A stretch of 64,000 bases of DNA from Engraulis encrasicolus (taxonomy: Eukaryota > Chordata > Actinopteri > Clupeiformes > Engraulidae), in contig NC_085873.1 in NCBI RefSeq assembly GCF_034702125.1, forward strand, positions 45,734,088-45,798,087, read 5' to 3'. This document shows positions 24,769 to 36,565 of the stretch, in pieces. The position numbers and the translations under genes are program-made. Each line of letters opens with the position of its first letter. The first letter of the stretch is position 1. Under the pieces are notes generated by a model. The model was not told where the DNA came from, did no database searches, and was given only the letters and a program-made list of their open reading frames with translations.

Positions 24769-25831
24769 TAACACACTCTCCGCCAAACTGTGCTATCTGT
24801 CTTTGCTGCTGATATCTTCATGCAAGTTGCTATTTACCTGTGGTGATTTTGGAGGCTGACAGCCCTTGGGAAGAAGCTGTCTGTCTTGGCTGTTAGCACT
24901 GTAAGGTGTGACCCCCTCACCCCTCACCCCACACACGGCCCCTAACAGCCTCATTACCATAACAAAATGAGTGATTAGTGTATTAGGTAAAAGCCACCGG
25001 GTCAAATGACCCCTCTCTGGTACTTCTAGGTAGGCAGAAAAATCCTGGTAGTTCTAGTGTTAAGCATTCTTAATATGGTCAATTTTCAATAGCTCTAGCA
25101 CTCCAGGAATTAGAGTGAGACTACAGCCAATATATATTTCATGATGTCATGAACCTATACAATGATTTTATTAACAAAAATATGTCTTATATACACTCAA
25201 TCGTGGTAAATCAAAGGGAATTCAAAAATGTATGTAATAACTATGGTAATTATTCCCTTTGCATCTTTAATTCTGAGTGACTCAGCCTCTCTGTGATGAT
25301 CTTATACCTGGACACCTATATTGTCCGTCAGTACAATTCATTTTGAAATGTTCTTCTTTGTTGTTTTATCTTATTTGGATGTTTACTAAATTTCACTGAT
25401 CCCCGTCCCAACTCTTTTGAGACGTGTTGGATTTATCAAATTAGAAATGAGTACATATGTCCCCCAAAACAATATTTTTTCTCGGTTTTAACACTTAATA
25501 TGTTGTCTTTTCACTATTCTCCATCTAATGAATAGATTGAATGTTTTGAAAATGATAGTATTTTGATTTTATTCACTGTTTACCAAACGTCCCAACTTCA
25601 TCGGAGTTGGGGTTTGTATATTTGTAACATTATTACATACATAGCTAAACATAGCTGAAGTCTCCTTTTCACCACAATGGGCCAGGCTTGTAAATGTGAA
25701 TAAAAAGTAAGTGATCTGCATCTAAATTTGCTGTGTCAAAATTTGTTCACTTGATAGGTGGTCCCTGAACATTTTTTGGGGGGACATAGTGGTCCTCGGT
25801 CTGAAAAAGTTTGAGGAACACTGCTTCAGTG

Positions 25832-26251
25832 ACAGGTTACAGATGGACATGCAAAAGTTGCTGCGCTAAAAAAATAACACCTCTTCTCACCCCTTGTGTT
25901 TATGGCGTGGTCACACACCTGCACATTCAAATGAGAAATCAGAATGTAACATCTAACATCAAGACAATGGCCTAACTTCTGAAACAGTCAATCAAAAATA
26001 TTTATAAAGCACATTATCATACGTAAATGTCATTCAATGTGCTTAAGAATAGAGAGAAGAGAAGAAAAAGAACCTATTATTGTGTTATAGATAGTGCGTA
26101 ATTAACTATCACCAAAGGCAGATGAGAATAAAGCTGTTTTAACTTCCTTTTAAAACAAGATACTGTTGGGGTTGTTCTAATTTGACAGGTAGTTGGTTCC
26201 AGCATTTTGCGGTATAATGACTAAATGCCATTCCATCCTGTTTAGACCTGA
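25832..26251. other. no gene seen
   Basis: AT-rich spacer. Nothing supported. Confidence 0.5.
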
Positions 26252-26259
26252 CCCTAGGC

Positions 26260-26963
26260 CAAGGCTATTCAAATGGAGGCCCTGGGGCCAGATGCGGCCC
26301 TTGGATGGAAAGGTTCTGGACCCCCACAAGTTCTGAAAAAAAAAAAATCAGGTTGGGGATATCTCTCCTATGCATTCACATGAGTGAAATCTTCTCTTAA
26401 AGGGACACTGTGCAGGAAATGGTCAAAAAAGGTACTGCAACTATGCTGCTCATTGAAACTGGGCTGCCTATTGCCAAATTGCCATTGCCTTGACATGAAA
26501 GTTTACTAAGTAATGAACAAATATTTTCAAGTAAGATCCAAGTACAGTCATTTTTGCAGCTAAAAACGGCTATTTTTGGAAATTCAAAATGGCGGACCAT
26601 GGAGAAGATCCCCCTTTTCATGCATGAAAAGTGCAATTTTTCCAGTCATAATGAATACTTAAAATGTGATGGCGGTGGTCAGTATTCATGAAAAAGGTAA
26701 CATTAGTGAATGGGCTGCATGAATTCTGAAAATAAATAACTAAAAATCTCACACAGTGTCCCTTTAAACGGTCTGAAAAAAAGACCACCATAAGGCAACT
26801 AAGAAATGGAGAAGTGATTATCTGTTCTGTCCTAAAAGTTGTCCGCTTGTTTCGCACCCAAACCTCGAACGCTGTGCTGCTCGCGGTTTTGCAGATGTTT
26901 GGCCCCTTAAATGGAAGGAATTTGAAAAATTGGCCCTCAGTGACTTTCGATTGAATAACACTG
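26260..26963. mobile_element. hAT-type MITE with nested TTAA MITE
   Basis: Starts CAAGGCTATTCAAATGG and ends GATTGAATAACACTG. Perfect 8-bp duplication CCCTAGGC at 26252-26259 and 26964-26971. The middle is occupied by a 363-bp TTAA element (26401-26763). Confidence 0.9.
26401..26763. mobile_element. TTAA-flanked MITE (Kolobok-like), copy 2
   Basis: Starts AGGGACACTGTG, ends CACAGTGTCCCT, with TTAA at 26397-26400 and 26764-26767. Closely similar to 2375-2735. Confidence 0.92.
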
Positions 26964-26971
26964 CCCTAGGC

Positions 26972-27863
26972 ACAACCAGAAGAGGAGATTCTCACAGAGA
27001 CCTCAGGATTCTGAAGATCCCTCGAGTGAACCTATAGGTCTGATGCAAATCAATGACTCTTGATTCTTGCATTTTATCCTATTTATTATCATTTTGTTAT
27101 TCTCTAATCTTAATAGATTTCCATAAAATGTGCAGTTGGGTTTTAGGTCTTGATATGGTTAGGTTTCTTATGTAGTAATATTTCATTGATTACTTAATTG
27201 GATTTTCTTCAATTAGCACAATGACCTTACCAATTGTTTTGTCCAGGCACCCCTAACAATTTGGCCCAACAACAGACAACAACAGTTCTTCTGCCACGGC
27301 CAGCTGGCGGCTCCTGTGGTCTGGTGTGTATTCTGTGTGTTTTTGGGCCTGCCCATGTGCGCCTGGCTCCTGGGGAGCGTACCTATGGTCCCCGGGTCCT
27401 AGTTCCCCTGTCTTTGTATGGGACCTTTACTAAAAAAGGGTTATATGTTCCCCGCATTGGACCTTCCCAAAACCATCCCTAAACTAAACTGTCAGTAATG
27501 CAATGTTTCAAAGTTGTAAATTTGTGCCCTGAACCTAACCTGTCAGAGGTGCAACAACAACCTGCGCTTTGCCATGCGGCAGCAGTCCACTTTGAAGCAG
27601 CGGGGAACGTAGGACCCGGGGAACATAGGGATGACCCTGGCTCCTGTGGGTGCTCAAGAAACAAAGTAAACGCTCTGTATCTTGCTCCAGTTCTGGTTCT
27701 GCCAACATGCTCAACTTCAATATTCTGGACCTGCTCTTCGACCTGACCCTTATCCCTTATGCAAGAGCAATAAAGGAGAAAACCCACACAGGAGAACCTC
27801 AAATCAGCAATAACACACCACTGTAGGAGGGAAAACCATGCTAATTTACCTCTTAACTTAACC
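26972..27863. other. no gene recognised
   Basis: Around 27234-27760 there are GC-richer patches with repeated phrases such as GGGGAACGTA / GGGGAACATA and CCTGGCTCCTG, and open frames on both strands. No domain is recognised. It looks like old repeat sequence. Confidence 0.5.
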
Positions 27864-27867
27864 TTAA

Positions 27868-28283
27868 AGGAACAGTGCACCCTTTTTTGATTTTCACATA
27901 TTTGCAGTATCTCCCAGCATTATTCATGAATGTGCATATCATTTTCGTCTATGTGTTTCCATTGCCTAGTTTAACAGTAGGCCTATAGCCAAATTAAGCA
28001 TAGCAATGCAAGTCTATGGGGGCAAACAAAACATCATCAAATGTACTTATAAAGTACTTTAAAATTAATGTAAAATTCACCAGAGTGCAAAACAGCTATT
28101 TAATCCTGTCCTGTGATCACTTGTGGCTTGATGCTAATGCCCCCATTCACTTCCAGTGATTATGCTAAGCTATGCTAATAATTCTGATCCAAGAAATGTA
28201 ATTACTGAAAAAACTGAGAAGAAAATGATAATGCTTGGAAATACTGCAAATATGTGATAATCAAAAAATGGTGGACTGTTCCT
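27868..28283. mobile_element. TTAA-type element with about 48-bp inverted ends
   Basis: Left end AGGAACAGTGCACC after TTAA (27864-27867); right end GGTGGACTGTTCCT followed by TGAA, a likely mutated TTAA. Arms include TTTTTTGATTTTCACATATT. Kolobok-like by target and end. Confidence 0.8.
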
Positions 28284-28839
28284 TGAACTTATCCTGAACC
28301 AGCTTTGTAGTATAGGCTCCGATACTCCAATATCTGGCCTTCCTACCTCTCTCACTTACTTTGCACAATGTAACTGAATTCTCAATGTTCCATACCACCC
28401 CCCCCCACCCCCACAGTTTTGTGTTTTTAATTGTATTGTTATTGAAGTACGTTCCTAGCAACTGTATTTTATACTGTTGAAATGAATAAATAAGTGAACT
28501 TTAAATGACAACATGCAGGTTAAGCTAGACAGGTTAATCACTTAAACATGTTGGTGGAATACTCTGCTTTCCCTGATGCATGGAAATCTGTGACTCTTTT
28601 GCATATAAATGATGCTAATGGAACTCCCTAGTCAAAAGAGGAAAGAGATAGATTTGAAGTACCCATTTCAGTGTCACAGTCGGACATTTAGCTGAGGTAA
28701 TGTCACCAGTCCAGATTAGACACCCCTAATTTAGTAGAATGAGACAGGTGATAAACCTAAGAAAGATATTAATTCAAATGTTCTATGTGGTTGTGTCTGC
28801 ATATGAGCATGCACATGCATGTGTGTTTTGTTGTATTTT
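28284..28839. other. no gene seen
   Basis: AT-rich spacer with a C-run near 28400. Nothing supported. Confidence 0.5.
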
Positions 28840-28840
28840 A

Positions 28841-29267
28841 GGGCATTTTCACACCTTGTCCTCTCTAAGTGAACCAAACTAAGTCCTCTTTAAGTGGACC
28901 AAAAAGTACAGAGACAGCAAAATGACTCTGTTTTTGTTCATATTGTGTGTGTATTATGAGAGGGCCTTTGTAGTTAGGGCTTTATGGTGTCAGTCCTCTT
29001 TTTTGGGGGGGAGGTGCACTTTGGAACATTCACATAGGCACAGAAAATACTGACTCATGCTTGGCTTAAAAACCCCTTAAGACACGCCTTTATAAATTAG
29101 CTGTTACCAGAATGGCAATGACCAAGTCGTAATGTATTACTAAAGTCCCTGTGCACTGACATAGTAGTGTAGTACTATAGTAGTTAACTTTCAATGCCTA
29201 TTACAGCGTGCCACAGGAGGTATGGCGTGCATTAAGGGGCTACAGGGACCAAGTGTGAAAACACCCT
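28841..29267. mobile_element. DNA element with inverted ends, 8-9-bp target
   Basis: Left end GGGCATTTTCACACCTTGTCC-like and right end GGACCAAGTGTGAAAACACCC are inverted. Flanks TTGTATTTT and TTGTACTTT are a probable 9-bp duplication with one change. An inverted partial relative is at 53447-53622, and end-like phrases occur near 46140-46160. Confidence 0.7.
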
Positions 29268-29302
29268 TGTACTTTGTGTATACGTGTGCATTTTGGTGTA
29301 CA

Positions 29303-29628
29303 GTACTTTGTGTTTAGTGCGCATGTAATATTTACGGTATGCTTACATTTTATTTGTTATCCAGTAATTTTCTCAAGCCATGACGTCCACTGATGTATAT
29401 GCTAATGCTACCACCATCATGAACAAAACTGACGTTGACCCCTTTTGTATCAAGTTGTTTGTACTTTGTGTTTAGTGTGCATGTAATATTTACGGTAAGC
29501 CTATGCTTATATTTTATTTGTCATCCAGAACATTTCTCAAGCCATGGCGTCCACTGATGAATATGCTAACGGTAGGGACAAATACAAATATGAACTTTGC
29601 CATTCATTCCTATGAGAGAGGCGAAGGC
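29303..29628 (+). repeat. 158-bp tandem duplication of the GPCR 5' end
   Basis: The block starting GTACTTTGTGTTTAGTG at 29303 recurs at 29461. Each copy carries an intron end (TTATCCAG / TCATCCAG), an ATG (29380 and 29544) and the first GPCR codons. The second copy leads into the rest of the pseudogene but is interrupted by a MITE. Confidence 0.85.
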
Positions 29629-29848
29629 AAGCGATGGCAAGCGAAAGCAAGCGAACAGGAGCGAAGCGAAGCGAAATTATTAAAGAAAGTTTAATGTTAT
29701 GCAAATGAGGAGCGAATTCGCCTGCTGCGGCCCAATCAAATCAACAACATAACTGTTCCATTCCATTTGATTCGCCGCGACAACCTGATGACGGTTGGAT
29801 TTCGCCTCTCTTCGCTTCGCTTGCTTCGCCTCCTATGTGTCCCTACAT
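29570..29848. mobile_element. Harbinger-like MITE inserted in GPCR pseudogene 1
   Basis: 279 bp with inverted ends containing GTAGGGACA and TGTCCCTAC, and subterminal GCGAAGCGAAGCGAAA / TTCGCTTCGCTTGC runs. Flanked by TAA at 29567-29569 and 29849-29851. A 3-bp TWA target is the hallmark of PIF/Harbinger elements. Removing it restores the aligned codons. Confidence 0.85.
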
Positions 29849-30265
29849 TAATGCTACCACCATCACCATCGACCCCTTTTGTATCAAGATGCCTGTGGGT
29901 CCTCTGGTCTGGGCTGTCTTCAGCATTGCCTGTACATGTGTGGGTGCGCCTGCAAGTGTGTGGCTCATGTGGCTGCTCATTCAGAGACAGCGCAGTAGCA
30001 GTGGCTCATCCAACAACGTCTACATGCTCAATCTCAGTGTCATGGACCTGATCTACAATGGTTTCAAACTTCCAAATGCAATGAACTACCTGTTCTGGCA
30101 TGACTTACATTTTTGCTGTTTTGCAACTTTCTCGAAGGGCTCAACTTTAATGAACGTCCTCTGTTAATGGCCTGTAGTTGTGTGGATTGCTACATGGCTG
30201 TTGGTCACCCTATTAAGTACATGAAAATAAGCAAGTCCAGATACAGAGAAGTTGTTTGTGCTCTA

Positions 30266-30910
30266 AAGTGAAAGTGAAAAGTGAAAGCCCATTGGGAAAC
30301 TCCAACTCCCATTGTCGTTGTGACACAGCACTCCACAGCACACAAGTGAACACTGCACACAACGAAATTGCATTTATGCCTCACCCGTGCAAGGAGGCAG
30401 CCCTTAGTGGCGCCCCATGGGGAGCAGTGCGGTGGGACGGTACCATGCTCAGGGTACCTCAGTCATGGAGGAGGATGGGGGAGAGCACTGGTTGATTATT
30501 CCCCTCACCAACCTGGCGGGTCGGGAGTCGAACCGGCAACCTCTGGTATGGCTTTCAGGCCGACCAGAACGGAGCCGGTGTCGGTGCTCGCACCAGTTAC
30601 GTTCGGCACTCAAGTGTTTGTCTGCGAACCGCCAGTGTTCATACCGGGCTCTGAACTTTTCCCGCACGTGACTGTGTTACCCGGATGAACCTGCTGACGA
30701 CCACGCTGTCGTCACGGTTCGCAGAGAAAAACCTAGTATTTTGCGGTTCGCATTGCGAACCAATTTTCCGGTTCGCGAACGCAAATATCTGTGGCGTGAA
30801 CACGACGGTCGGTTCGCGATTAGGTGCTGGAACGGGCTCCAGCACGGTTCTCAGTCGGCCTGAATGCGCTATGGGATGCAAGTCTGACGCCCTGACCGCT
30901 CACCCATGAC
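30266..30910 (-). mobile_element. tRNA-derived SINE inserted in GPCR pseudogene 1
   Basis: Read on the minus strand it begins GCAGTCATGGGTGAGCGGTC (box A-like GTGAGCGGTCAGG) and has box B GGTTCGACTCC, with a 3' body ending in CTTTCACTTTTCACTTTCAC. The 7-bp target duplication TGCTCTA flanks it (30259-30265, 30911-30917). Related copies lie at 31675-31930 and 52464-52711. Its head is split by another element at about 30551-30868. Confidence 0.9.
30551..30868. mobile_element. MITE nested in the SINE
   Basis: TTCAGGCCGAC (30554-30564) and its exact complement (30854-30864) mark the ends. Subterminal CAGAAC.G.GC and CGGTTCGC/GCGAACC repeats add symmetry. TATGG occurs just outside both ends, but the target length is uncertain. 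hAT-like is a guess. Confidence 0.75.
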
Positions 30911-31674
30911 TGCTCTAGTCTGGGTATTCACGTCTGTTTATGGAAGCACATTTATGATGTTTGGCCTCTGGGCACTTCTCACGCGCCATCACAATCCTCA
31001 TCATCCCCGTCTGTGACGTCGCCATCCTCCACGCTCTGAGGAAGCCGGATCCTTCTGGAAGAAGTGATATCCACCCACAGAAGCAGAGGGCTCTGCAGAC
31101 CATCACCAACAGCTTCGTCATGACAGTGCTGTCCTACCTGCCCTCAGCCATCATGTACGTGTGCGCACCATTCGTGGACCAGTTGCACTGCTAGTGTGCA
31201 ACTTCCTGTTTCCTGTCGCCACCATGTCTGGTCTTGGCAGCACCCTCCTGCCCATACTTTACCTGGGGAACTTGGGCAAGTTGGCCATCTTCAGCAGGTT
31301 TAGTTGTAGCAGAGACTGATAGACTGATAGATAGATAGATTTTCTTAAATCAGTTGGGTCGATTATTAATACGTTTTATTAGACTATTAGAACAAGTTTG
31401 ACATGGGGTAATTTTGCGCAAGGAAATTGAGAGGGTGTGCAATGCATCTCTCTCACCAGCGTCTGTGGCACAGATGTTTCCCTGTTCTGCAAACCTTACA
31501 CCTATTAGCGTTGCGTTGCGTTGTTGCAGTTGATATTTCACATGTTCAAGATCAGCTGTTCGGTAGTTCAGCTCGATGGGCAATCAGCCGCAGAAGTCGC
31601 GGTGTGGAGGTGAGAATGCGTGCGCATGCTCAGTAGCTAAAAGGAGCTCATCTCGACAGGGAGCTTATATCGAC

Positions 31675-31930
31675 AGGACACCGGTTTGATTCTCGACCCG
31701 CCTGGTTGGTGGAGGGAATAGTTAACCAGTGCTCTCCCCAAACCTCCTCCATGACTGAGGTACCCGTCCCTGAGCATGGTACCGTCCCGCCCCTCTGCTA
31801 CCTTGGGGGCTGCCCCCTTGCACGGGTGAGGCATACATGCAGTTTTGTTGTGTGCAGTGTTCATTTGTGTGCTGTGTCACAATGACAATGGGAATCAGAG
31901 TTTCCCAGTTGGGCTTTAAAATGAAAGTTT
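31675..31930 (+). mobile_element. tRNA-derived SINE, 5'-truncated copy
   Basis: Starts near box B (GGTTTGATTCTCGACCCGCC) and continues through the same body as the SINE at 30266 (GCACGGGTGAGGCAT, GTGTGCTGTGTCACAATGAC). Box A is absent. Confidence 0.85.
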
Positions 31931-31934
31931 CCTA

Positions 31935-32280
31935 TAGTTCGGGCACGGTGTTACCTCTGCCAAGGAGGTTATGCTTTTGGTCACGTTGGTTTGTCTGTCT
32001 GTCTGTCAGCAGGATAACTCAAAAAGTCATGAACTGATTTTCATTAAATGTTGTGGAGTTGTTGGAAATGACAAGAGGAACAAGTGATTACATTTTTTGG
32101 TGGCGATTGATTCAGAAATAAAAAAAGATTCTTCACCACTGCAGGATAGGGTGAACTTTGACATTCCAGTTTCTAGCTCCACAAAAAAAGGCAGAGAGAC
32201 TTGCAAAAAAATTATGGTGTAACACAGTTTAGTCAGCTTCCTTGGCTGAGGTCTGCACTCTGAGAGTATTTCTAGTTTTG
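31935..32280 (+). repeat. dispersed repeat of a widely shared animal family
   Basis: CTCTGCCAAGGAGGTTATGC, a TCTG run, AACTCAAAAAGTCATGAACT and GGCTGAGGTCTGCACTCTGAG follow in the order of a repeat I know from many fish and invertebrate genomes. I do not assign a class. Confidence 0.6.
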
Positions 32281-32353
32281 AGTGTTTTTGTGTATAATTA
32301 CAGTTTGTGTGTGTTAGGCATTCTAGTTGTTACGTATGTAGAGGATCAGCTGA

Positions 32354-32505
32354 GGCGGCAGCTGTGGTGTAATGGTTATGGAGTTAGGCTAGATCATAGG
32401 GTTGCAGGTTCAATCCCCACCCTTACAAATCCATTCCTCCCTCCTTGGCTGAAGTGTCCTTGAGCAAGGCACCTAACCTCACATTGCTTGTCCTGATGTT
32501 TGGCT
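32354..32505 (+). mobile_element. second tRNA-derived SINE type
   Basis: Begins GGCAGCTGTGGTGTAATGG (box A-like) and has box B GGTTGCAGGTTCAATCC at 32400-32416. Not related to the SINE at 30266. Its 3' part is the target of the next insertion. Confidence 0.75.
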
Positions 32506-32517
32506 CTGAACACATAG

Positions 32518-32739
32518 GTTTCAGAGTGAGAAGTCCGCGCACTTAGAATTAAAATTAAAACGTTTCGACCTCAGCAATCTCTTGGAATCTAAAGAAGACT
32601 GTTGAGGTCGAAACGTTATCCTGCCATGGAAAAATAAAATACAACAAAAAGGATTCGTGTGCGGACTTCTCACTCTGAAAACTACAGTTGCCCTTCGTCC
32701 TGCACCTTTCCCTGGGATGTGCACAATCCTCTCCTCCAT
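32518..32739. mobile_element. 222-bp insertion with 12-bp target duplication and hammerhead-like motif
   Basis: CTGAACACATAG lies on both sides (32506-32517, 32740-32751). The left part is an inverted repeat, TTTCAGAGTGAGAAGTCCGC pairing with GCGGACTTCTCACTCTGAAA, around a core holding AACGTTTCGACCTC and GAGGTCGAAACGTT. The GAAAC box and stem recall hammerhead ribozymes of Penelope-like or related retroelements. The CUGAUGA box is not intact. Confidence 0.65.
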
Positions 32740-33908
32740 CTGAACACATAGAAAACATGATTGTCTGGTATAGTCCATGTATCCTGGAAATTTCCTCAAT
32801 CACCTTTTGTGTTAATGCCATCCTCCGCGCTCTCAGAAAGCCAGATCCTACTGGGAGGACTGAGGCCCACCCATAACAGCAGAGAGACTATCACCAACAG
32901 CTTCTTCAGGACCCACATGGTGCATCATTCCAGATGGTTCACAAGAACTGCATTGCCACGTGTCTAGAGGTGCTTAAAGGGGATAGAGAATCAAAATCAT
33001 GTTTTTCGTGTTTTTACTGTTAGGTCAGAGTCTCCCCACTGTGGGGAGCACACACAAAGTGCCAGAAATGGCCAGAACCTCTGTCTCAAGTACGTCCTAT
33101 TTTTTGAATCACCGCCAAAAAATCGGCCAATCCCGTTTTTGCACTTAATTGACGTCACGATGTTGCAAAAATCCCCCCCATACCCGCACCCACAGAAACC
33201 CCATTTGAAACACGCCCCTTCGAAACGCCCCTTCGAAATTGTGCCTGCCCACCCTCACATTAGCACGGGAAGACGAGCGAGCCCAAGATCCACCTTATCT
33301 GGACGAGCAGTGGCTAGGTGTAACAGGTGTTATGTCTTTACATAGTCTTCCAAGGGAAAGCAATTGTGCGAGACCAATGGCTTTTATTCATTTTTAACAG
33401 TATCCCAAGTACACACAACTGTGAACTAGCCTTTTTCTTTGCTCTGCGCATTTCACGGATGACTGTTTCATAAACCTTGCACAATTTCGAGGTGGCTTCA
33501 GTCGGAATCTAAAGTGGGTCAGTTCCAACTTTGCGACCAAATCAACCCCATCAACCAGTATCGCCTGTAAGTATCACATTGTTCATTTTTTACATTTGTG
33601 TTGCTGCGCCATGTTCTTCTTGTAACAATTGCACGTTAGCTTTGGTTTGTTTATCTGGTAAATGAGCTAACCCCATATCAGCTTTAGCTATGTGCACCAC
33701 TGGCATTGCTATGCAAAATGCCAGCTTATTATTTCAGTACAATCCTTAGTGCACCTTCGGAAGTCACAGTAAAACGAAACAAATGAAGCCAAACTAAAAT
33801 GTATTTGGCTACAGAAGGGGGAGGAGGGGGGGTTCAGAAACCGAGGCTATTCCAAGCAACCTAGCAGGTGGTTCAATGCTAGCATGTTTTCATATCAATC
33901 CTCTACTC

Positions 33909-34195
33909 CAGTAGTGTTTCTCAAACTTTTTTAGGCGAGGCATCCTTTCAATCCATGAACAATTTCATTTCATTTCATAGCCTATATGGTAAGCTTAGAA
34001 AAGTAACAAATTCGGAGACCTCACACGACCTTCGTTCAAAGCTGCAGCTGACTGGGGCGACCTATATTTACTTGTGCGTAAATGGCAGATGTGAAAGATT
34101 CCACTGACTATCAATAAAGACAAATATGTATCACGTTACATAATTTATTTATCACCCACGTTTCCGCGGCACCCCTGACCTGTTGAGAAACACTG
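33909..34195. mobile_element. hAT-type MITE nested in the Kolobok-like element
   Basis: Starts CAGTAGTGTTTCTCAAAC, ends GTTGAGAAACACTG, with perfect 8-bp duplication CTCTACTC (33901-33908, 34196-34203). 287 bp. Confidence 0.93.
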
Positions 34196-35488
34196 CTCTA
34201 CTCTGTATGAGATGCTATTTTCACGGCAATGTTGGACCGTGATCTGAAACATGTCAGTGAAGAGTATTCGTGTCGTTTTCAGAGCGTAGAGCCACTTCGA
34301 TCTCTCTGTGAAAGGGAAGTCCATTTCACCGACCTAGACGACGTCTGCTGCCAGGCGGCTGCTGGAAATCTCCGTGACGCATAAAGCAAATCAAAGGTGA
34401 GTGTCCACTTTGCGCAACGATAACGTTGACTGGTTCATCAAATGTATAAGTAACATTGTAGTTATATGCTGCAATGATGTTTCTCACTAGACGTACGCAA
34501 ATTGACTACATTTGTTTACTTTTTATCAGTGGTGGACACAGTAAAAGTAAAAAATAGAAACACAGTTTCTTTCCAACACAAGCAACTTATCTGAGTAAAA
34601 AGTAGACCAATGTACTTGTCTTACAATAAGCTGATTCTGCACAAGTTGGGTTGAGTTTGTGGTGGGTCCTTGTTAGGTTTTTATTGTTTTTCAGTAATAA
34701 CAAAGTCTATCCCAATAGGTAGGTAAAATGGAGTAATGGTGTAACACAGCTATGTAATATCATGTGCTACTGTTGTAATTACACCACAAGACAAAAGTAC
34801 TTTTAATTTTACTTTGTCCACCACTGCGTTTTATTGCCATGTCTACAGGCTTCATATTGCCTTCTCTAAGTGCACGCCTGCAACAGGTTCCTAAACATTC
34901 TCCATAATGTTTGCTGGTCAGGTGCCCCCATGTGAAAACACCTGAAGTGGACATGGCTCTGCCATCCAGCAGATTCAACATCATCCTGCCTATGAGTGTC
35001 ACACTGTAAGTAAACTCAAATTATGTTTTGTGTAATAAAACAAGAATGATGGACAACACAACAGACAACTAAGTTTCAAGCTTTTGCACACAGATGTCAG
35101 AACAGCACATTTCTTTCTTACAGAATCTGTTACACAAAATTCATCCTCTCGTTGTTCCCCACCTCCAAGCTGTGTGGGGTTATATATTATAAAGGCCTAC
35201 TTGGAGTTTAGGTCTGAAAGAGAGAAACCAGAGTTGACAATTAAGCATCTGGTCATTGGATAAATTGTTTTGTGAACCCTCAGCTTGAAATAGTTAGCAT
35301 CACTCTCTAAGCTTTGGCGTTGTCTTCATGCGTTGTTTGCTTCACACATCAATGTTCATATCATGTTATAATATAGCAATTACCTGTAACATATGCACTC
35401 ACACAGCAAGTGGCATGCGTTTTAAGAAAGAATATGAACAAATCAGCTCTTATGTTGATTTTTTTTGTTTTTTGTTTTTTCTTATAAG

Positions 35489-35825
35489 AAAAGTGACCGC
35501 CCTCAGGACACCTCCACAAGATATGTACAGGATGCTCCCAAGGCAAAGAAGGAAGGCCATTTTGTCAAACCAGTCAAAACAAAGACAACCTTTGGTAAGC
35601 TATTCACACATTTATGGGAAAACACAAATAATACATTTACAGTGTAATGGAATGTATGCAACACATTAAAATAATAGAAATCCAATACATGCAAAATGTT
35701 TTACATATACAGATTATGCCAACAATCTGGTTAAGATGGTGTTTGATGAAATGGTCCTGGATCCTGGCCCATTCACCGCAGACCTACGGAGGACCAGTCC
35801 AACCAAATCTTTGCAGTACACTTGA
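35489..35825 (+). CDS. C-terminal exons of a transposon protein (partial, 2 exons)
   Basis: Exon a, 35489-35594, follows an AG (35487-35488) and ends before GTAAGC. Exon b, 35713-35825, follows ATACAG and ends at a TGA. Joined in phase at TTTG|AT they give an uninterrupted frame with QDTSTRYVQDAPKAKKEG in exon a and YANNLVKMVFDEMVLDPGPF in exon b. The pattern of P-K-x-KK-x-G, VKPVKT, TF and (V/I)F-x-(E/M)-x-DP-x-PF resembles, from memory, the C-terminal region of long proteins encoded by fish and invertebrate DNA transposons. The upstream exons are not clear. An exon-like segment at about 34851-35008 has both splice signals but no frame I could join. Likely a decayed transposase; function not shown. 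Confidence 0.5.
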
Positions 35826-36565
35826 ACGACCCTCAGTGGAGGATGCAGTGGCTCTACCCGTCCCGTTTTGGTTGAAGGGGGTTGTCCTGAATCCAGCGTA
35901 CTCTTCAGTGGTCTCAGGGAATTCCGCCCTTATTCTCTGCACAATACAGGGACGGTATGACGACACATGCTGTCCGACCAAGAAACCCCCGGGCACCAGG
36001 ATGGACTAACTGCACATAATGGACGAAATAAATATTAATTCTTGAGTGTGGTTTATGCTGTTTAATTGTGTTCATCTTCGTTTCTCTAAGTTTTTGGTGC
36101 CACAAACATTTATTAATATGAAATTGCAGTACTGCCTTATTGTAATGAAAGAACAAGTTTCAGAACCACCTTTGCAAATAAATGCTACTGGCTTGTATCC
36201 GTTTTCCTTTTTCTTTGTATGTAGCAACCAAATGTGGTGTGGTAGTGGTGTTGGAAGCAGTAATGTAGTAGTATAATTACGGTATACTCTAATATCATAT
36301 AATACACTGTCAGAGATGATTATACAGCACCCTACCTTTCCATTCCTCTGTGTCAAACGACCATGGTCTCTGCTCTGTAGATATTCAAGGCGCTTTGGAG
36401 TGCATGTTGGTTCTAGGCCAGGACGTCATATGGGGGTTGGGTACCTGGGGATCAATGTTGCATTACATGTACGGTAAATCATTCACATGGAGAAAGTCCT
36501 ATAGTTCTATGCATGTGCCATGCAAATACAGTTTCCCCAGGACCTGGTGAGTGGGGAAAAAAACG

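Larger units (their letters stand above)
29365..31320 (+). pseudogene. GPCR pseudogene 1 (paralog of the 42172 gene)
   Basis: This is a broken copy of the class A GPCR at 42172-43035. Matching parts are the start codon region, transmembrane segments 1-2 (PASVWL.WLLIQRQRSSSG and NNVYMLNLSVMD, identical in long runs), the DCY motif region (CSCVDCYMAV), the third intracellular loop (LRKPDPSGRS) and the C-terminus to a TGA at 31318. It is disrupted by a 158-bp tandem duplication of its 5' end, a 279-bp MITE in the N-terminal codons, a frameshift with stop near 30165, and a 645-bp SINE block at 30266-30910. The acceptor sequence before the ATG resembles that of the intact gene, so it arose by DNA duplication and not by retroposition. 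Confidence 0.93.

Noticed and set aside
29767..30167. GPCR 1 as a working gene
   Set aside because: Frameshift and stop near 30165, plus MITE and SINE insertions, break the frame.
32392..32420. Functional tRNA gene
   Set aside because: Box A and box B are present, but the cloverleaf does not close and the sequence continues into a SINE body. The same holds for the SINE heads near 30900 and 52700.
34760..35002. Minus-strand 80-codon frame inside the Kolobok-like element
   Set aside because: It overlaps an exon-like segment with plus-strand splice signals and shows no recognisable transposase motif.
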